From Tropicibacter sp. Alg240-R139 (GTDB taxonomy: Bacteria > Pseudomonadota > Alphaproteobacteria > Rhodobacterales > Rhodobacteraceae), in the NCBI RefSeq assembly GCF_900537075.1, contig NZ_UNRA01000001.1:186001-250000 (forward strand): a DNA stretch of 64,000 bases. The letters are read 5' to 3'. The notes under the pieces were generated by a model. That model searched no databases, was not told the DNA's origin, and saw nothing but the letters and a program-made list of their open reading frames with translations. Shown here piece by piece: positions 28,290 to 38,337 of the stretch. Both the position numbers and the translations under genes were made by a program. Numbering within the stretch: position 1 is the stretch's first letter; each line of letters opens with the position of its first letter.

Positions 28290-29222
28290 TTAAGCCACCT
28301 GGGGAACTTCGGCCCAAATCAGGCCTTGACCTGGCAGACGCTCGGCAGTTTCGGCGTCACACAACACCGGACGCACGGCACCGGGTGTTGCAAAAAGCTC
28401 GCGCAGCAGCGTGTTGGTCAACGAATGGCCTGCGCGCTCGCCCACATAGTGACCCAAAAGCGGACCACCGGCCAGATACAGATCCCCAAGCGCGTCCAGC
28501 ATCTTGTGCCGCACCGCTTCGTCCGCGTGGCGGAAGCCACCGGGGCTCAAAACTTCTTCGCCGTCAACGACAACTGCGTTGTCCAGCGTACCACCCAAGG
28601 CCAAGCCGTTTTCATGCATCGCATCAACATCAGCCTGGCGGCAGAAAGTGCGGCTGTCGCTCAGCTCGCGGGCAAAAGTACCGTTGCGCATGTCCAGCTT
28701 CTTGCTTTGACGCCCGATCGCGGGGTCGGCAAAATCAATGTGGAATTCGATTTCCAAACGGTTCGATGGCAACAATGTCGCCTTGGCGCCGTCCTTTTCG
28801 ACGGTGACCGGCTTGAGAACTTCATAAGCCAGAACCGGGGCCGCCTGCTGGCGCACGCCCTTGCCAATGATGCCGCGAACAAACTCGACCGACGATCCGT
28901 CCATGATCGGAACTTCGGAACCGTCAATCTCGATCAATGCGTTGTGTATGCCGCAGCCGGCCAGTGCCGCCATGATGTGCTCGACCGTCGATATCGTCAC
29001 ACCTGCCCCATTCACCAGCTTGGTGCACAGCGGGGTGCGCTCAACCAGATCATAGATCGCCGGAACCATTGCATCGCCCACCTGGATATCGGTCCGCTTG
29101 AACCAGATACCGTGCCCGGCTGCCGCGGGCTTCAGAACCATTTTGACAGGTGCGCCGCCATGCAGACCAACACCTTTGAAGGTTACCGAGGTTTTGAGCG
29201 TATTTTGCAAACCGTGCCTCAT
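28290..29222 (-). CDS. lpxC: UDP-3-O-acyl-N-acetylglucosamine deacetylase
   Basis: 310 aa zinc deacetylase catalysing the committed step of lipid A synthesis. Seen: GLHGG near residue 19, STVEHIMAALAG with zinc His at 82, RHKMLDALGDLYLAGGPLLGHY with the second His and the Asp ligand, and the catalytic His in RAGHSLTN. Length is normal. It follows ftsZ but behind a strong terminator, so it should have its own promoter in 29223-29373. Confidence 0.97.
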   Translation of the reverse strand: MRHGLQNTLKTSVTFKGVGLHGGAPVKMVLKPAAAGHGIWFKRTDIQVGDAMVPAIYDLVERTPLCTKLVNGAGVTISTVEHIMAALAGCGIHNALIEIDGSEVPIMDGSSVEFVRGIIGKGVRQQAAPVLAYEVLKPVTVEKDGAKATLLPSNRLEIEFHIDFADPAIGRQSKKLDMRNGTFARELSDSRTFCRQADVDAMHENGLALGGTLDNAVVVDGEEVLSPGGFRHADEAVRHKMLDALGDLYLAGGPLLGHYVGERAGHSLTNTLLRELFATPGAVRPVLCDAETAERLPGQGLIWAEVPQVA

Positions 29223-29373
29223 CGAGCAGTGTCCAGCATCCCCATGTGCTGTGTTGATCCTGAGGTAAGGGAGGCACGGCCTAGGCTCAACTCAATCTTT
29301 GTAACCGAATGAAACATCAATGTGACAGATAGGCGAAACCCTGCTTACAACCCTATACCCGCCTGTAATACAA

Positions 29374-29402
29374 AAGAAAAAGGCCACCCGAAGGTGGCCC
29401 TC
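29374..29402 (-). terminator. Terminator after ftsZ
   Basis: On the minus strand: GGCCACC-TTCG-GGTGGCC followed by TTTTTCTTTT. The UUCG-type tetraloop and 7-bp GC stem make it a strong intrinsic terminator, 23 bp after the ftsZ stop. Confidence 0.88.
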
Positions 29403-29424
29403 TTTACCATTATTGTGACCGCTA

Positions 29425-31056
29425 TCAGTTGGCCTGACGGCGCAGGAACGCGGGAATTTCAATGCGATCCTGCTCGGGGTCGCTTTCAACCGGAGCAGGT
29501 GCCGTCGCGTCAGCCTGGCGCATCATGGGCTGTTGACGAACCTGTGCCGCGGGACGCTCGGCCGGGACATCAGCGGCGTGTCCGGTCATCCGGTCAATCA
29601 GACGGTTGAACCCAAAACGGCCTTTTTCCTGTGCCTGAGCAGCCGGAGCCATGCCCTGCTGCGGGGCCGATGGGGCCTTTTGTGCGGCAGCCTGCAGACG
29701 CTGCATCGCCTCGGGCGACGGTGTGCCCGGTGCCGGTGCGCGCGGTGCTACAAATGCCTCGACTTCGGTTTCCATCTCTTCGTGACGCGGCTCAAACGCT
29801 GCGACCTGTGGCTGATACGCTGGCGGCGGCAAGCCGTCATCGGCCAGCAGTTCAGGCTCTTCAGCTTCAAAGATGTCTTCACCCAGATCCTGCGCTGCGA
29901 CCTCTTCAACTCCCATTCCTGCGAACAAGCTGGGCTCTTCGGCGGCTTCTGCAACAGGTGCAACAGCCGGGGTTTCCAATGTCAGAGGAGCCTCAGCGAC
30001 AGGCGCCGGAACAATCTCTTCCGCCGAAACCTTCTGCTTGAGCGGCGCGGCCATTGGACGGCGCGGCACAGGCATATCTGCCGGAACTTCGGCTGCGTCG
30101 ATGCCCGTTGCAACAACGGAAACGCGCATGCCGCCTTCCATCGCAGTGTCCAGGGTCGAACCCACAATGATGTTCGCCTCGGGATCCACCTCTTCGCGAA
30201 TGCGGTTGGCAGCTTCGTCCAGTTCGAACAGGGTCAGGTCGTGCGCACCGGTGATGTTGATCAGCACGCCTTTTGCCCCGCGCAGGCTGATTTCGTCCAG
30301 CAGCGGGTTTGCAATCGCCTTTTCGGCGGCCTGAATGGCGCGATCTTCGCCTTCGGCCTCGCCGGTGCCCATCATAGCCTTGCCCATTTCGTCCATCACG
30401 GCGCGAACATCGGCAAAGTCAAGGTTGATCAGGCCCGGACGGACCATCAGGTCGGTCACGCCTTTGACGCCTTGATACAGAACGTCATCGGCCATCGAAA
30501 ACGCCTCGGTAAAGGTCGTTTTTTCGTTGGCCAGACGGAACAGGTTCTGGTTGGGAATAATGATCAGCGTATCAACGACCTTTTGCAGCGCCTCAACGCC
30601 GTCTTCGGCCTGACGCATGCGCTTGGCGCCTTCAAACTGGAACGGCTTGGTCACGACACCAACGGTCAGCACGCCCAGCTCACGCGCGGCTTGCGCGATG
30701 ATCGGGGCTGCTCCGGTGCCTGTGCCACCGCCCATACCGGCAGTGATAAAACACATGTGTGCGCCCGCCAGATGATCGACGATCTGCTCGATGCTTTCTT
30801 CGGCGGCTGCCGCGCCTACGCTGGCACGCGCGCCTGCACCCAGACCTTCGGTGACTTTCACGCCCAACTGGACCCGGCTTGTCGCCTGGTTCTGCTGCAA
30901 CGCCTGTGCGTCAGTGTTGGCCACCACGAACTCGACCCCGTCGAGTTCTTTTTCGATCATATTGTTGACCGCGTTGCCGCCTGCGCCACCGACACCAAAG
31001 ACCGTGATCCGTGGTTTTAAATCGTCCTGACCGGGCATCGAAAGGTTCAATGTCAT
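29425..31056 (-). CDS. ftsZ: Cell division protein FtsZ
   Basis: 543 aa tubulin-like GTPase forming the Z ring. N-terminal [15 protein letters not shown] (residues 19-33), GTP-binding [12 protein letters not shown] at about 107-118, and the T7 region [15 protein letters not shown]. After residue 320 comes a long Pro/Ala/Glu-rich linker, typical of alphaproteobacterial FtsZ, ending in the conserved C-terminal peptide [12 protein letters not shown] that contacts FtsA. Start set at ATG 31056 (MTLNLSM); ATG 31077 is also in frame. An intrinsic terminator follows. Confidence 0.97.
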   Translation of the reverse strand: MTLNLSMPGQDDLKPRITVFGVGGAGGNAVNNMIEKELDGVEFVVANTDAQALQQNQATSRVQLGVKVTEGLGAGARASVGAAAAEESIEQIVDHLAGAHMCFITAGMGGGTGTGAAPIIAQAARELGVLTVGVVTKPFQFEGAKRMRQAEDGVEALQKVVDTLIIIPNQNLFRLANEKTTFTEAFSMADDVLYQGVKGVTDLMVRPGLINLDFADVRAVMDEMGKAMMGTGEAEGEDRAIQAAEKAIANPLLDEISLRGAKGVLINITGAHDLTLFELDEAANRIREEVDPEANIIVGSTLDTAMEGGMRVSVVATGIDAAEVPADMPVPRRPMAAPLKQKVSAEEIVPAPVAEAPLTLETPAVAPVAEAAEEPSLFAGMGVEEVAAQDLGEDIFEAEEPELLADDGLPPPAYQPQVAAFEPRHEEMETEVEAFVAPRAPAPGTPSPEAMQRLQAAAQKAPSAPQQGMAPAAQAQEKGRFGFNRLIDRMTGHAADVPAERPAAQVRQQPMMRQADATAPAPVESDPEQDRIEIPAFLRRQAN

Positions 31057-31400
31057 GCTCTGTCCGCCTGTTTTCATGCCCGCTTACGCGCGCTTTTTTC
31101 TTACCTATCCACAGACGACTCTACCGTGATCCAAGGGGGGCGTCATCAAAAAAACGCAAAAAAACCCCAAAATACCGAGGGTATAGGCACGATTTCAGCA
31201 ACATTTCGCCCCCCCCCCTAGATATTGCGGGGCACTTGGGGCGCAGCACAAATCAGCCCAATGGGCGGCCCTGATCAGCACCGAACGCATTGGACGTTTC
31301 AAATTTCAATCTTCGTGGCGACTGCTCATCCTGCCGCCGGGTTTCTGATGAACCTTGTGGACAGTTTGGGGGATAACTCTTCGTGCCGCAAGCCGTTTCT
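31057..31400 (-). other. ftsZ leader region
   Basis: 344 bp without a supported gene between the 135-aa gene and ftsZ, probably carrying an ftsZ promoter. It contains a run of ten C (31209-31218) and two runs of seven A within 31147-31167. I see no paired CtrA-type TTAA sites that I could defend. Confidence 0.45.
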
Positions 31401-31808
31401 TCAGCTCATCGGAAGGGTTTCGCAAGTCAAAGGGTCTTCTGAAATACCGCGTATCCTTTGCACGCCGCGCATGAATTCGCCAACCGGGCGCAGGATGACT
31501 TCGCCATCGTATTCATATGGCCACCAGCACGCAGGCCTCTCGGGCTGGATGTCCTCGTACACAAAGCACACGCGCCCACGATCAACATAAAGCTGCCCTG
31601 TAACGCAACCATATTCGGGTGTTTTCCAGATTGTCTGATCTCGACTAATGAATTGTTCTTCCCCAACCAACCGGCCCGAGTTGAAATGCACGAAACTGAC
31701 GGTTTTACCCAGTACAAGATCAATGAACGCTTCGGCGGGCATAAGCGTTTGCGCCGACGCCGGTGACGCCATAGCCCAGGCCGCCAATACTGCAACACGC
31801 CACATCAA
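31401..31808 (-). CDS. Small exported protein between ftsA and ftsZ
   Basis: 135 aa. Residues 1-19 form a signal peptide (VAVLAAWAMASPASAQ), so the mature 115 residues are periplasmic. Three Cys are present (EYGCVTG, RVCFVYE, RPACWWPY) plus LTCETL near the end, allowing two disulfides. The core FNSGRLVGEEQFISRDQTIWK...GQLYVDRGRVCFVYED looks like a small beta-sheet domain. Family not recognised. It starts 3 bp after the ftsA stop, so it is translated from the ftsQA message. Confidence 0.8.
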   Translation of the reverse strand: MMWRVAVLAAWAMASPASAQTLMPAEAFIDLVLGKTVSFVHFNSGRLVGEEQFISRDQTIWKTPEYGCVTGQLYVDRGRVCFVYEDIQPERPACWWPYEYDGEVILRPVGEFMRGVQRIRGISEDPLTCETLPMS

Positions 31809-31811
31809 CGA

Positions 31812-33149
31812 TCACCAATTGTCGCGGAACCACTTCACAGCCCGTTTCAGGGACCGGCCTGCATAGCGGTCGATCGGGATCTCGAAATCCCACCATTCGT
31901 CCTGCGGGTTCGCAGCAAAAAGGCTGAGCCCCACAGCGCTTGAAAACCCCGGCCCCGTGGCCGATTGCGGCAGGCCATGGACACGCAGGGGACGCCCCAG
32001 ACGCACCCGCTGCCCCAGGATGCGGCTGGCCAACCCGTCCAACCCCATGATCTGACTACCCCCGCCCGTCAACACGATCTGCTGGCTGGGCAAGTGGTCG
32101 AACCCGGCCGCGTCCAGACGCGCGCGGACCTCTTCCAGGATTTCCTCGACCCTCGGACGCATGATGCCGATCAGCTCGGCCCGGCTGACAGTACGGCGGT
32201 CGTGCTCCCAGTCGCCCGTGTCGCCGCCAATGTCGATCATGTCACGGTCATCCGCCCCGGTGGCATGCACCCCGCCGCAGAATGTCTTGATCCGCTCGGC
32301 ATTGGCCATCGGCACGCCCAGACCCATCGAAATGTCGCTGGTGACGTGATCGCCGCCCATGCGCACGCTGTCCGCATAGATCATATGTTTCTTGAGGAAG
32401 ATCGAAATGCTGGTCGACCCGCCCCCCATGTCAATACAAGCTGCACCCAGCTCTTGCTCGTCTTCGACCAGTGACGAGATGCCCGAGACATAGGCCGACG
32501 AGGCAATGCCCGCGAGTTCCAGATCGCAACGCTTGATGCAGTGGATCAGGTTCTGGATTGCCGCACCATCAACGGTCAGCATATGCATGTCCACGGCCAG
32601 GCTCTGCCCCAGCTGCCCACGCGGATCGCTCAAGCCAGACCGATGGTCCAGCGCAAAGTTCACCGGCTGAGCATGCAACACATCGCGGCCTTCGCCGTAT
32701 TCGGGCACGTCACAGGCACTAAGAACGCGGGCCACTTCGGCCTCGTTCACCATCTGGCTTTCCAGCTCGATCTGCGCATCCAAGCCATAAGAGCGCGGGT
32801 TCGCTCCCGAGAAACAGGCTATCACGTGATCCACCCGGATCTCTGCCATCTTCTGTGCGGCTTGCAACGCGGTGCGGATCGCGCGTTCGGTTTCCTGCAT
32901 GGCGTTGATTTCGCCAAACTGCACCCCGCGCGAACGGGTGGTGGCCGCGCCAATCACGCGAAACCCGGTTTGCCCCGCCATCGATCCGATGGAGTTATCG
33001 TCGCTCAAGCGCCCCGTGCCGTCAAAGCGCAGCACCAGACAGGAAATCTTGGAACTGCCCACGTCGAGAATAGCGACAACGCCGCGCTGCATCGCCTGAC
33101 GCCGCATCTGCCGCATCGCGCGCTGAGACTGATAAAGATCCGCCATCAT
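31812..33149 (-). CDS. ftsA: Cell division protein FtsA
   Basis: 445 aa actin-like ATPase that anchors FtsZ to the membrane. Phosphate-1 motif VAILDVGSSKISCLV near residue 25, ACIDMGGGSTSISIF (phosphate 2) and IVLTGGGSQIMGLDGLA (adenosine motif). The C-terminal amphipathic end RSLKRAVKWFRDNW fits the membrane-targeting helix. Two start codons in tandem; 33149 chosen. 3 bp after the ftsQ stop. Confidence 0.97.
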   Translation of the reverse strand: MMADLYQSQRAMRQMRRQAMQRGVVAILDVGSSKISCLVLRFDGTGRLSDDNSIGSMAGQTGFRVIGAATTRSRGVQFGEINAMQETERAIRTALQAAQKMAEIRVDHVIACFSGANPRSYGLDAQIELESQMVNEAEVARVLSACDVPEYGEGRDVLHAQPVNFALDHRSGLSDPRGQLGQSLAVDMHMLTVDGAAIQNLIHCIKRCDLELAGIASSAYVSGISSLVEDEQELGAACIDMGGGSTSISIFLKKHMIYADSVRMGGDHVTSDISMGLGVPMANAERIKTFCGGVHATGADDRDMIDIGGDTGDWEHDRRTVSRAELIGIMRPRVEEILEEVRARLDAAGFDHLPSQQIVLTGGGSQIMGLDGLASRILGQRVRLGRPLRVHGLPQSATGPGFSSAVGLSLFAANPQDEWWDFEIPIDRYAGRSLKRAVKWFRDNW

Positions 33150-33152
33150 GAT

Positions 33153-34157
33153 TTACTGTCCGTTCCCGCTTGCTTTTCTTATCCGCCACCATTCTTCGAC
33201 AGCGTTTTGTGTCATTCTTATCGTTGGCCGCGCGCCAAGGCGCATGTCCACGGCGGCCACATCCCGCTCCAGCAGCTCCTGCACCTCGTTGACCGCCAGC
33301 ACACGCTCCAACGCACGCACCGGGCGTTCGGTTGGCAGCATGATGCGCTGATCACGATCCAAAACCACGTCCCACCGGCGCTCACCAATGCGCACCAGCC
33401 CGCGCAGTCGCTTACCTAAGGGCTGCGCCGCATGTAGCAGAGCCATCGCCTCGGCCACGGATTTGTCCGCCCCATCACCCACGATCAGCGGCAGATCGGC
33501 CCGATCAGCCCGCGCTTTCAGGTCATCCACATGGGCGCCTGTTTCATCCAAAATTTCAATTCCTTCGCGCGTCCGCCAAACCACAACCGGCATCCGCTCG
33601 ACCACGTCGACCTGCAGGATACCGCCGGGCCGAATGCGCACTGTGGCCGACTTTACCGGATCAAGACCCACAACGATCTCGCGGATCTGCTCGACATCCA
33701 GATCGAATGAGCTGGTCGGGAAATCAAACGGCACCACCTCGCGAATGTCTGCCGACAGGCTGTCGCCCGCCCCGTCGATGGCCATCAGGTTGACCATGAA
33801 TTCCGGGCGCTCTTGGATCGAGGCGCGGACGTCCGCCACAAACATGTTCAACGCATCTCGGCGCTTTTCACTGGACAGGAACGCGCTGCCAATCGCAAAG
33901 GCCAGGCAGAACGGCACACCGATCCGCAAGCCCAGGCGAATGCCCGGCGTCAACATCCAGCGTTGCAGGCGGTAACTCCACCGAGACGGCGCGGGATCAG
34001 CACGCTTGGTGCTCAGGCGAATGCGCCCCGCACCTTCAAGCGGGATGCCCTGCCCCTGCGGATCATAGTCGCCTGCCGCAAAGTCCGCGTCCTGCGCCTC
34101 TGGCACCTTGGACCGGAACAGCACCGGCAGCAGGCGATTGCGCTTTACCTGTTGCAC
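33153..34157 (-). CDS. ftsQ: Cell division protein FtsQ
   Basis: 334 aa bitopic divisome protein. Cytoplasmic N-terminus of about 74 residues, one transmembrane helix at about 75-94 (LGLRIGVPFCLAFAIGSAFL), then the POTRA domain (VNLMAIDGAGDSLSADIREVV) and FtsQ beta domain (VERMPVVVWR, LPLIVGDGADK, RRWDVVLDRDQRIMLP). Its start overlaps the end of ddl by 13 bp. Confidence 0.94.
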   Translation of the reverse strand: MQQVKRNRLLPVLFRSKVPEAQDADFAAGDYDPQGQGIPLEGAGRIRLSTKRADPAPSRWSYRLQRWMLTPGIRLGLRIGVPFCLAFAIGSAFLSSEKRRDALNMFVADVRASIQERPEFMVNLMAIDGAGDSLSADIREVVPFDFPTSSFDLDVEQIREIVVGLDPVKSATVRIRPGGILQVDVVERMPVVVWRTREGIEILDETGAHVDDLKARADRADLPLIVGDGADKSVAEAMALLHAAQPLGKRLRGLVRIGERRWDVVLDRDQRIMLPTERPVRALERVLAVNEVQELLERDVAAVDMRLGARPTIRMTQNAVEEWWRIRKASGNGQ

Positions 34158-35065
34158 GAGGCGTCCTCCACCATCCAGGCGCAGAGCTGGCCGAATGTCA
34201 TCCCCAGCTCACCGGCCTGTTCCGGAACCAGTGAGGTCGGCGTCATGCCGGGCTGCGTGTTTGTTTCCAACAGGAACAACCCGTCAGCGCCCTTGCTGTC
34301 GTCCCAGCGGAAATCGGTCCGGCTTGCGCCACGGCAACCAAGCGCCTGATGCGCGCGCAGGGCATAGTCCAGGCAGAGGTCAAAGATGTCCTGCGGGATG
34401 TTCGCGGGCACCTCGTGGCGCGATCCGCCGGGGGAATACTTGGCCTCGTAGTCGTACCACCCATCGGCAAAGATTTCCGTCACGGTCACCGGCTTGTCGC
34501 CCACCACCGTGGTCGTCAATTCGCGCCCTGGCACATACTGCTCAACCATCACCTGCTGCGGCATGGTGGGTTCCAGCTGTGGCGGGCTGTTGGCGGCCTC
34601 GTGCACGATATAGATACCGACCGAAGACCCTTCGTTGTTGGGTTTGACCACGTAAGGCGGCGCAAGCACATGCCGCGTCTTCACCTCATCGCGGTCGGCA
34701 ATGACGCTCTCGGCCACAGGCAGACCAGAGGCGCGAAACATCTCTTTGGCCCGGTCCTTATCCATCGCCAGGGCCGACGACAGCACGCCCGAATGGGTAT
34801 AGGGGATGCCCAGCCATTCCAGCAGGCCCTGAACACATCCATCTTCGCCCCAGCGACCATGCAGGGCGTTAAAAACAACATCTGGTTTGATCTCTTGCAG
34901 TCGCTCGGACAGGTCCGGACCGGCGTCCAGCTCAATAACGTTGAAACCTTCGTCCCGAAGGGCGGTGGCGCATTCACGCCCGCTGGACAGGGAAACCTCG
35001 CGTTCAGCCGAGGGCCCGCCCATCAATACCGCCACTGTCCGGGGTGCCCTGCTCGACTGACCCAC
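34145..35065 (-). CDS. ddl: D-alanine--D-alanine ligase
   Basis: 306 aa ATP-grasp enzyme making the D-Ala-D-Ala dipeptide for MurF. Seen: VLMGGPSAEREVSLSSG, FNALHGRWGEDG, PYVVKPNNEGSSVGI (ATP-grasp Lys), and LLETNTQPGMTPTSLVPEQA at the active site. Length equals the DdlB type. Preceded by a 103-bp gap after murB, where a separate promoter could lie. Confidence 0.96.
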   Translation of the reverse strand: MGQSSRAPRTVAVLMGGPSAEREVSLSSGRECATALRDEGFNVIELDAGPDLSERLQEIKPDVVFNALHGRWGEDGCVQGLLEWLGIPYTHSGVLSSALAMDKDRAKEMFRASGLPVAESVIADRDEVKTRHVLAPPYVVKPNNEGSSVGIYIVHEAANSPPQLEPTMPQQVMVEQYVPGRELTTTVVGDKPVTVTEIFADGWYDYEAKYSPGGSRHEVPANIPQDIFDLCLDYALRAHQALGCRGASRTDFRWDDSKGADGLFLLETNTQPGMTPTSLVPEQAGELGMTFGQLCAWMVEDASCNR

Positions 35066-35168
35066 AACACGTGCCTCGAATTTGCCGGACCTTATTTGGC
35101 GGTCCGTGTCTGATATTTACCGCAGTTCCCGCCTGTTATTTTGCCTGATCAGGTCTGTGGAACGGGTG

Positions 35169-36110
35169 TTATTCCTTCAACGGATCACCGACCCGCATGA
35201 TTTCCCACTCTAGCGTGATCCCGCTGGAATCGTAAACCTTTTTTCGCACCTCTTCGCCAAGCCCCTCAAGGTCTGCGGCAGTTGCGCCACCCGTGTTGAT
35301 CATGAAATTCGAGTGTTTCTCACTCATCTGAGCGCCACCAACGCGCGCGCCGCGCATCCCGGCATTATCGATCACCTTCCACGCCTTCAGATCATGCACG
35401 TCATCAGCACGCCCGGTGGACGAGAACCCGGCAGGGTTGCGAAAGGTCGATCCGGCGCTGCGATCCTTGGTCGGCTGCGTCTCATCGCGCTTTTGCAATT
35501 GCGCCGCCATGCGGGCGTGCAGCCCGTCCGCCTCGCCCGACACACCTTTGAGCGTGGCCGAAACCAGCACCGCCCCCTCGGGCATATCTGTCTGACGATA
35601 GCGAAAGTTCAACTCCTCCGGCCCAATTTCACGCAGCTCGCCCTGCCGCGTCACAATGGTGCCCGATTGGAACACATCCGCCGTATAGCTGCCGTAACAG
35701 CCCGCGTTCATCCGCACCGCCCCCCCGACCGAGCCCGGAATGGTGCGCAGAAAGGTCAGATCAACCCCCGCATCCGCCGCCTTGCGTGCCACATGCGCAT
35801 CCAGCGCAGCGGCCCCTGCAGTGATACTCAGGCCATCAACCTCGATCCCGTTGAACCCACGCCCCAAACGGATGACCACACCCCGCAAACCGCCATCCCG
35901 CACAATCAGGTTTGAACCAACGCCCATGGGAAACACATCCACATCGCCGGGCAGCTGTCGCATGAAGTCTTGCAGATCCTCGACATCAGCCGGTTGAAAC
36001 AGGTAATCCGCAGGACCGCCAACGCGTAACCAAGTGAGATCGGATAGGTCACGTTGCGGGGTCAGTTTGCCTCGCACTTCAGCAAAGCCATCCATCTTGA
36101 GTTCGAGCAT
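35169..36110 (-). CDS. murB: UDP-N-acetylenolpyruvoylglucosamine reductase
   Basis: 313 aa FAD enzyme producing UDP-MurNAc. The FAD-binding block [28 protein letters not shown], and the reductase block [32 protein letters not shown] holds the proton-donor Ser, and [16 protein letters not shown] the final domain. This matches type II MurB (short form). It starts 1 bp after the stop of the small membrane protein upstream. Confidence 0.96.
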   Translation of the reverse strand: MLELKMDGFAEVRGKLTPQRDLSDLTWLRVGGPADYLFQPADVEDLQDFMRQLPGDVDVFPMGVGSNLIVRDGGLRGVVIRLGRGFNGIEVDGLSITAGAAALDAHVARKAADAGVDLTFLRTIPGSVGGAVRMNAGCYGSYTADVFQSGTIVTRQGELREIGPEELNFRYRQTDMPEGAVLVSATLKGVSGEADGLHARMAAQLQKRDETQPTKDRSAGSTFRNPAGFSSTGRADDVHDLKAWKVIDNAGMRGARVGGAQMSEKHSNFMINTGGATAADLEGLGEEVRKKVYDSSGITLEWEIMRVGDPLKE

Positions 36111-36111
36111 G

Positions 36112-36405
36112 TCAGAACCAATCCATCCTGCGCAGGAAAATGTTGATCACCCATCCGAAACAGAATGCCACAACGGCGCCAATCCCGGCGCCACTGATGT
36201 ACGTCAAGAGAATGCCAAATCCAATTCCCCTTCCGTCATCGCCCTGACCTTTGTCGAAGAAAGGCTGGATATTGTAAAGGTAATCCCAGATCAGAGCGGC
36301 ACAACACATAGCCACGATCAGAGCAAACCCAATGGCAAAGCGCCGAACCCAGCCACACAGGCCGCAGACCAAACCCACTATTGAACTCAACACGATCAAA
36401 AACAT
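36112..36405 (-). CDS. Small membrane protein upstream of murB
   Basis: 97 aa with three hydrophobic segments ([50 protein letters not shown]). Unrecognised. The middle acidic loop [10 protein letters not shown] is probably exposed. Tight spacing (7 bp from the gene before, 1 bp to murB) puts it in the same message. Confidence 0.7.
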   Translation of the reverse strand: MFLIVLSSIVGLVCGLCGWVRRFAIGFALIVAMCCAALIWDYLYNIQPFFDKGQGDDGRGIGFGILLTYISGAGIGAVVAFCFGWVINIFLRRMDWF

Positions 36406-36412
36406 TCTCGGT

Positions 36413-36652
36413 TCAGCTCTTACCTCTCACCCAACGACCCAGATAGATCACCGGCCAGCGCAGCACGGACATGCCGCCCAGCAACACGATCAGCCCGACC
36501 CAAGGGCCGTTTTCATAGGTGACATAGCCCAACAGCGGGATGCCGATGGCGATCAAAACATAAGCGTTGCGCCAATGGTTGTCCTTGCTCGGTGTCATCG
36601 CCAGCACATTGGTGATGATGGCCCAAATGCAAACCAGTGCGATCGACAGCAT
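36413..36652 (-). CDS. DUF2484-like small membrane protein (second)
   Basis: 79 aa, two to three hydrophobic segments (IALVCIWAIITNVLAM; NAYVLIAIGIPLLGYV; WVGLIVLLGGMSVLRW) and a basic end YLGRWVRGK. The end RWPVIYLGRW parallels RNPLRYFWRKW of the gene before it, so the two look like diverged paralogues. Its ATG overlaps the previous stop (TGATG), indicating coupling. Function unknown. Confidence 0.7.
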   Translation of the reverse strand: MLSIALVCIWAIITNVLAMTPSKDNHWRNAYVLIAIGIPLLGYVTYENGPWVGLIVLLGGMSVLRWPVIYLGRWVRGKS

Positions 36653-36918
36653 CAGTCCCGTTCCTTGATCAATTCATCCACATCTCCGCCCGTCCATTTG
36701 CGCCAGAAATAGCGCAGCGGATTGCGGAACATCGAAATGAAGGCAACAGCCGCAGCAACACCGGCCACCCAGCCAAACTCACGCCCCAGTAAGTAGATCA
36801 GAACCGGTGCCGCTAGCATCAGGGCCACCCCCGGCACGTATTGATGCCGCAGCGGCAACATCGCAACACCTGTGGCGGCCAGCACCCAAAGAGCTGAAAC
36901 TGCAATCAACAACGTCAT
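36652..36918 (-). CDS. DUF2484-like small membrane protein (first)
   Basis: 88 aa from ATG 36918; a longer frame to 37044 would overlap murC and is unlikely. Three hydrophobic segments (LLIAVSALWVLAATGVAML; VALMLAAPVLIYLLG; WVAGVAAAVAFISMF) and an acidic-basic tail. I recall DUF2484 proteins as characteristic of Rhodobacteraceae and found next to murC/murB. 13 bp after the murC stop. Confidence 0.75.
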   Translation of the reverse strand: MTLLIAVSALWVLAATGVAMLPLRHQYVPGVALMLAAPVLIYLLGREFGWVAGVAAAVAFISMFRNPLRYFWRKWTGGDVDELIKERD

Positions 36919-36931
36919 GTCGCCAGTCCTC

Positions 36932-38326
36932 TTATCCCAGACGCGCAGGCAACCCATTGGCCCAGGCACTGATCGTACCCGCACCAAGACAAACCACCAT
37001 GTCGCCAGGGCGCGCCTGTTCGCGTACCAGGCGCTCCAGATCATCCTCGTTCAACAACGCGCGGGCATGACGATGGCCGTGACGGATCAACCCCTCGACC
37101 AACGCGTCGCGGTCGGCTCCCTCAACGGGCTCTTCACCGGCGGCAAATACTTCGGCAATGGCGACGACGTCGGCCTCGTTGAAACAGGCGCAGAAATCAT
37201 CAAACAAGCTGTGCAGGCGCGAATATCGATGCGGCTGATGCACGGCGATCACCCGCCCCTCACTCGCCTGACGTGCGGCTTTCAGCACGGCGGCAATTTC
37301 GACCGGGTGATGGCCGTAATCGTCGATGATGGTCACGCCATTCACCTCTCCCACCTTGGTAAAGCGCCGGTTGACGCCGCCAAAGTTTGCGAGTGCCTCG
37401 CGGATCTCATCCGCCTTCATGCCCAGATGACGCGCCACCGCGATGGCCGACAACGCGTTCGACACGTTGTGGTCCCCAGGCATCGGCAGGGTGCAGCCTT
37501 CGATCACCATGTCCTCGTGCTGCAAATGCACGTCAAAATGCGCCACGCCCCCTTTGTAGGTCAGGTTCACGGCCCGCACATCGGCCTGCGCGTTGAACCC
37601 ATAGGTGCGCACACGTCGGTCGGTGATCCGGCCCACCAGCGCCTGAACCTCGGTGTGATCGGTGCAGCAGACGGCCAGCCCGTAGAATGGCAGGTTCGAG
37701 ACGAACTCGTAAAACCCATCACGCAGCGTGTCGAAATCACCCCAATGCTCCATATGCTCGGGGTCGATGTTGGTAACGATGGCAATTGTCGCTGGCAAAC
37801 GATTGAACGAACCGTCCGACTCGTCCGCCTCGACCACCATCCATTCGCCCTGACCCATGCGCGCGTTGCTGCCATAGGCGTGAATGATACCGCCATTGAT
37901 CACAGTCGGATCAAACTCGCCCGCCACCATCAGTTCGGCCATCATCGTGGTTGTCGTCGTCTTGCCGTGTGTTCCCGCAATCGCGATGTTGGACTTCAAC
38001 CGCATCAGCTCGGCCAGCATATCGGCGCGACGCACCACGGGCAGGCCCTGGGCCCGTGCCCCATCCAGCTCAGGGTTGCCTGGCTTGATCGCGGTGGACA
38101 CCACCACGACAGCGGCACCATCAAGGTTCTCGGCGCTCTGACCAACAAAGATGTGCGCGCCCAGCTCGGCCAGCCGGTCGGTGATTTTAGACGCTTTCAG
38201 ATCAGACCCTTGCACGCGGTAGCCAAGATTCAACAACACCTCGGCGATGCCCGACATGCCAATCCCCCCGATGCCAACGAAATGGATCGGTCCAACATCA
38301 GTGGGGAGCTTGGTTGCAGGGGTCAT
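36932..38326 (-). CDS. murC: UDP-N-acetylmuramate--L-alanine ligase
   Basis: 464 aa Mur ligase adding L-Ala to UDP-MurNAc. N-terminal [18 protein letters not shown]-loop [22 protein letters not shown] and the [10 protein letters not shown] block in the C-terminal domain are all MurC-specific. ATG is 11 bp after the murG stop. Confidence 0.97.
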   Translation of the reverse strand: MTPATKLPTDVGPIHFVGIGGIGMSGIAEVLLNLGYRVQGSDLKASKITDRLAELGAHIFVGQSAENLDGAAVVVVSTAIKPGNPELDGARAQGLPVVRRADMLAELMRLKSNIAIAGTHGKTTTTTMMAELMVAGEFDPTVINGGIIHAYGSNARMGQGEWMVVEADESDGSFNRLPATIAIVTNIDPEHMEHWGDFDTLRDGFYEFVSNLPFYGLAVCCTDHTEVQALVGRITDRRVRTYGFNAQADVRAVNLTYKGGVAHFDVHLQHEDMVIEGCTLPMPGDHNVSNALSAIAVARHLGMKADEIREALANFGGVNRRFTKVGEVNGVTIIDDYGHHPVEIAAVLKAARQASEGRVIAVHQPHRYSRLHSLFDDFCACFNEADVVAIAEVFAAGEEPVEGADRDALVEGLIRHGHRHARALLNEDDLERLVREQARPGDMVVCLGAGTISAWANGLPARLG

Positions 38327-38337
38327 TCAGTATCCTT

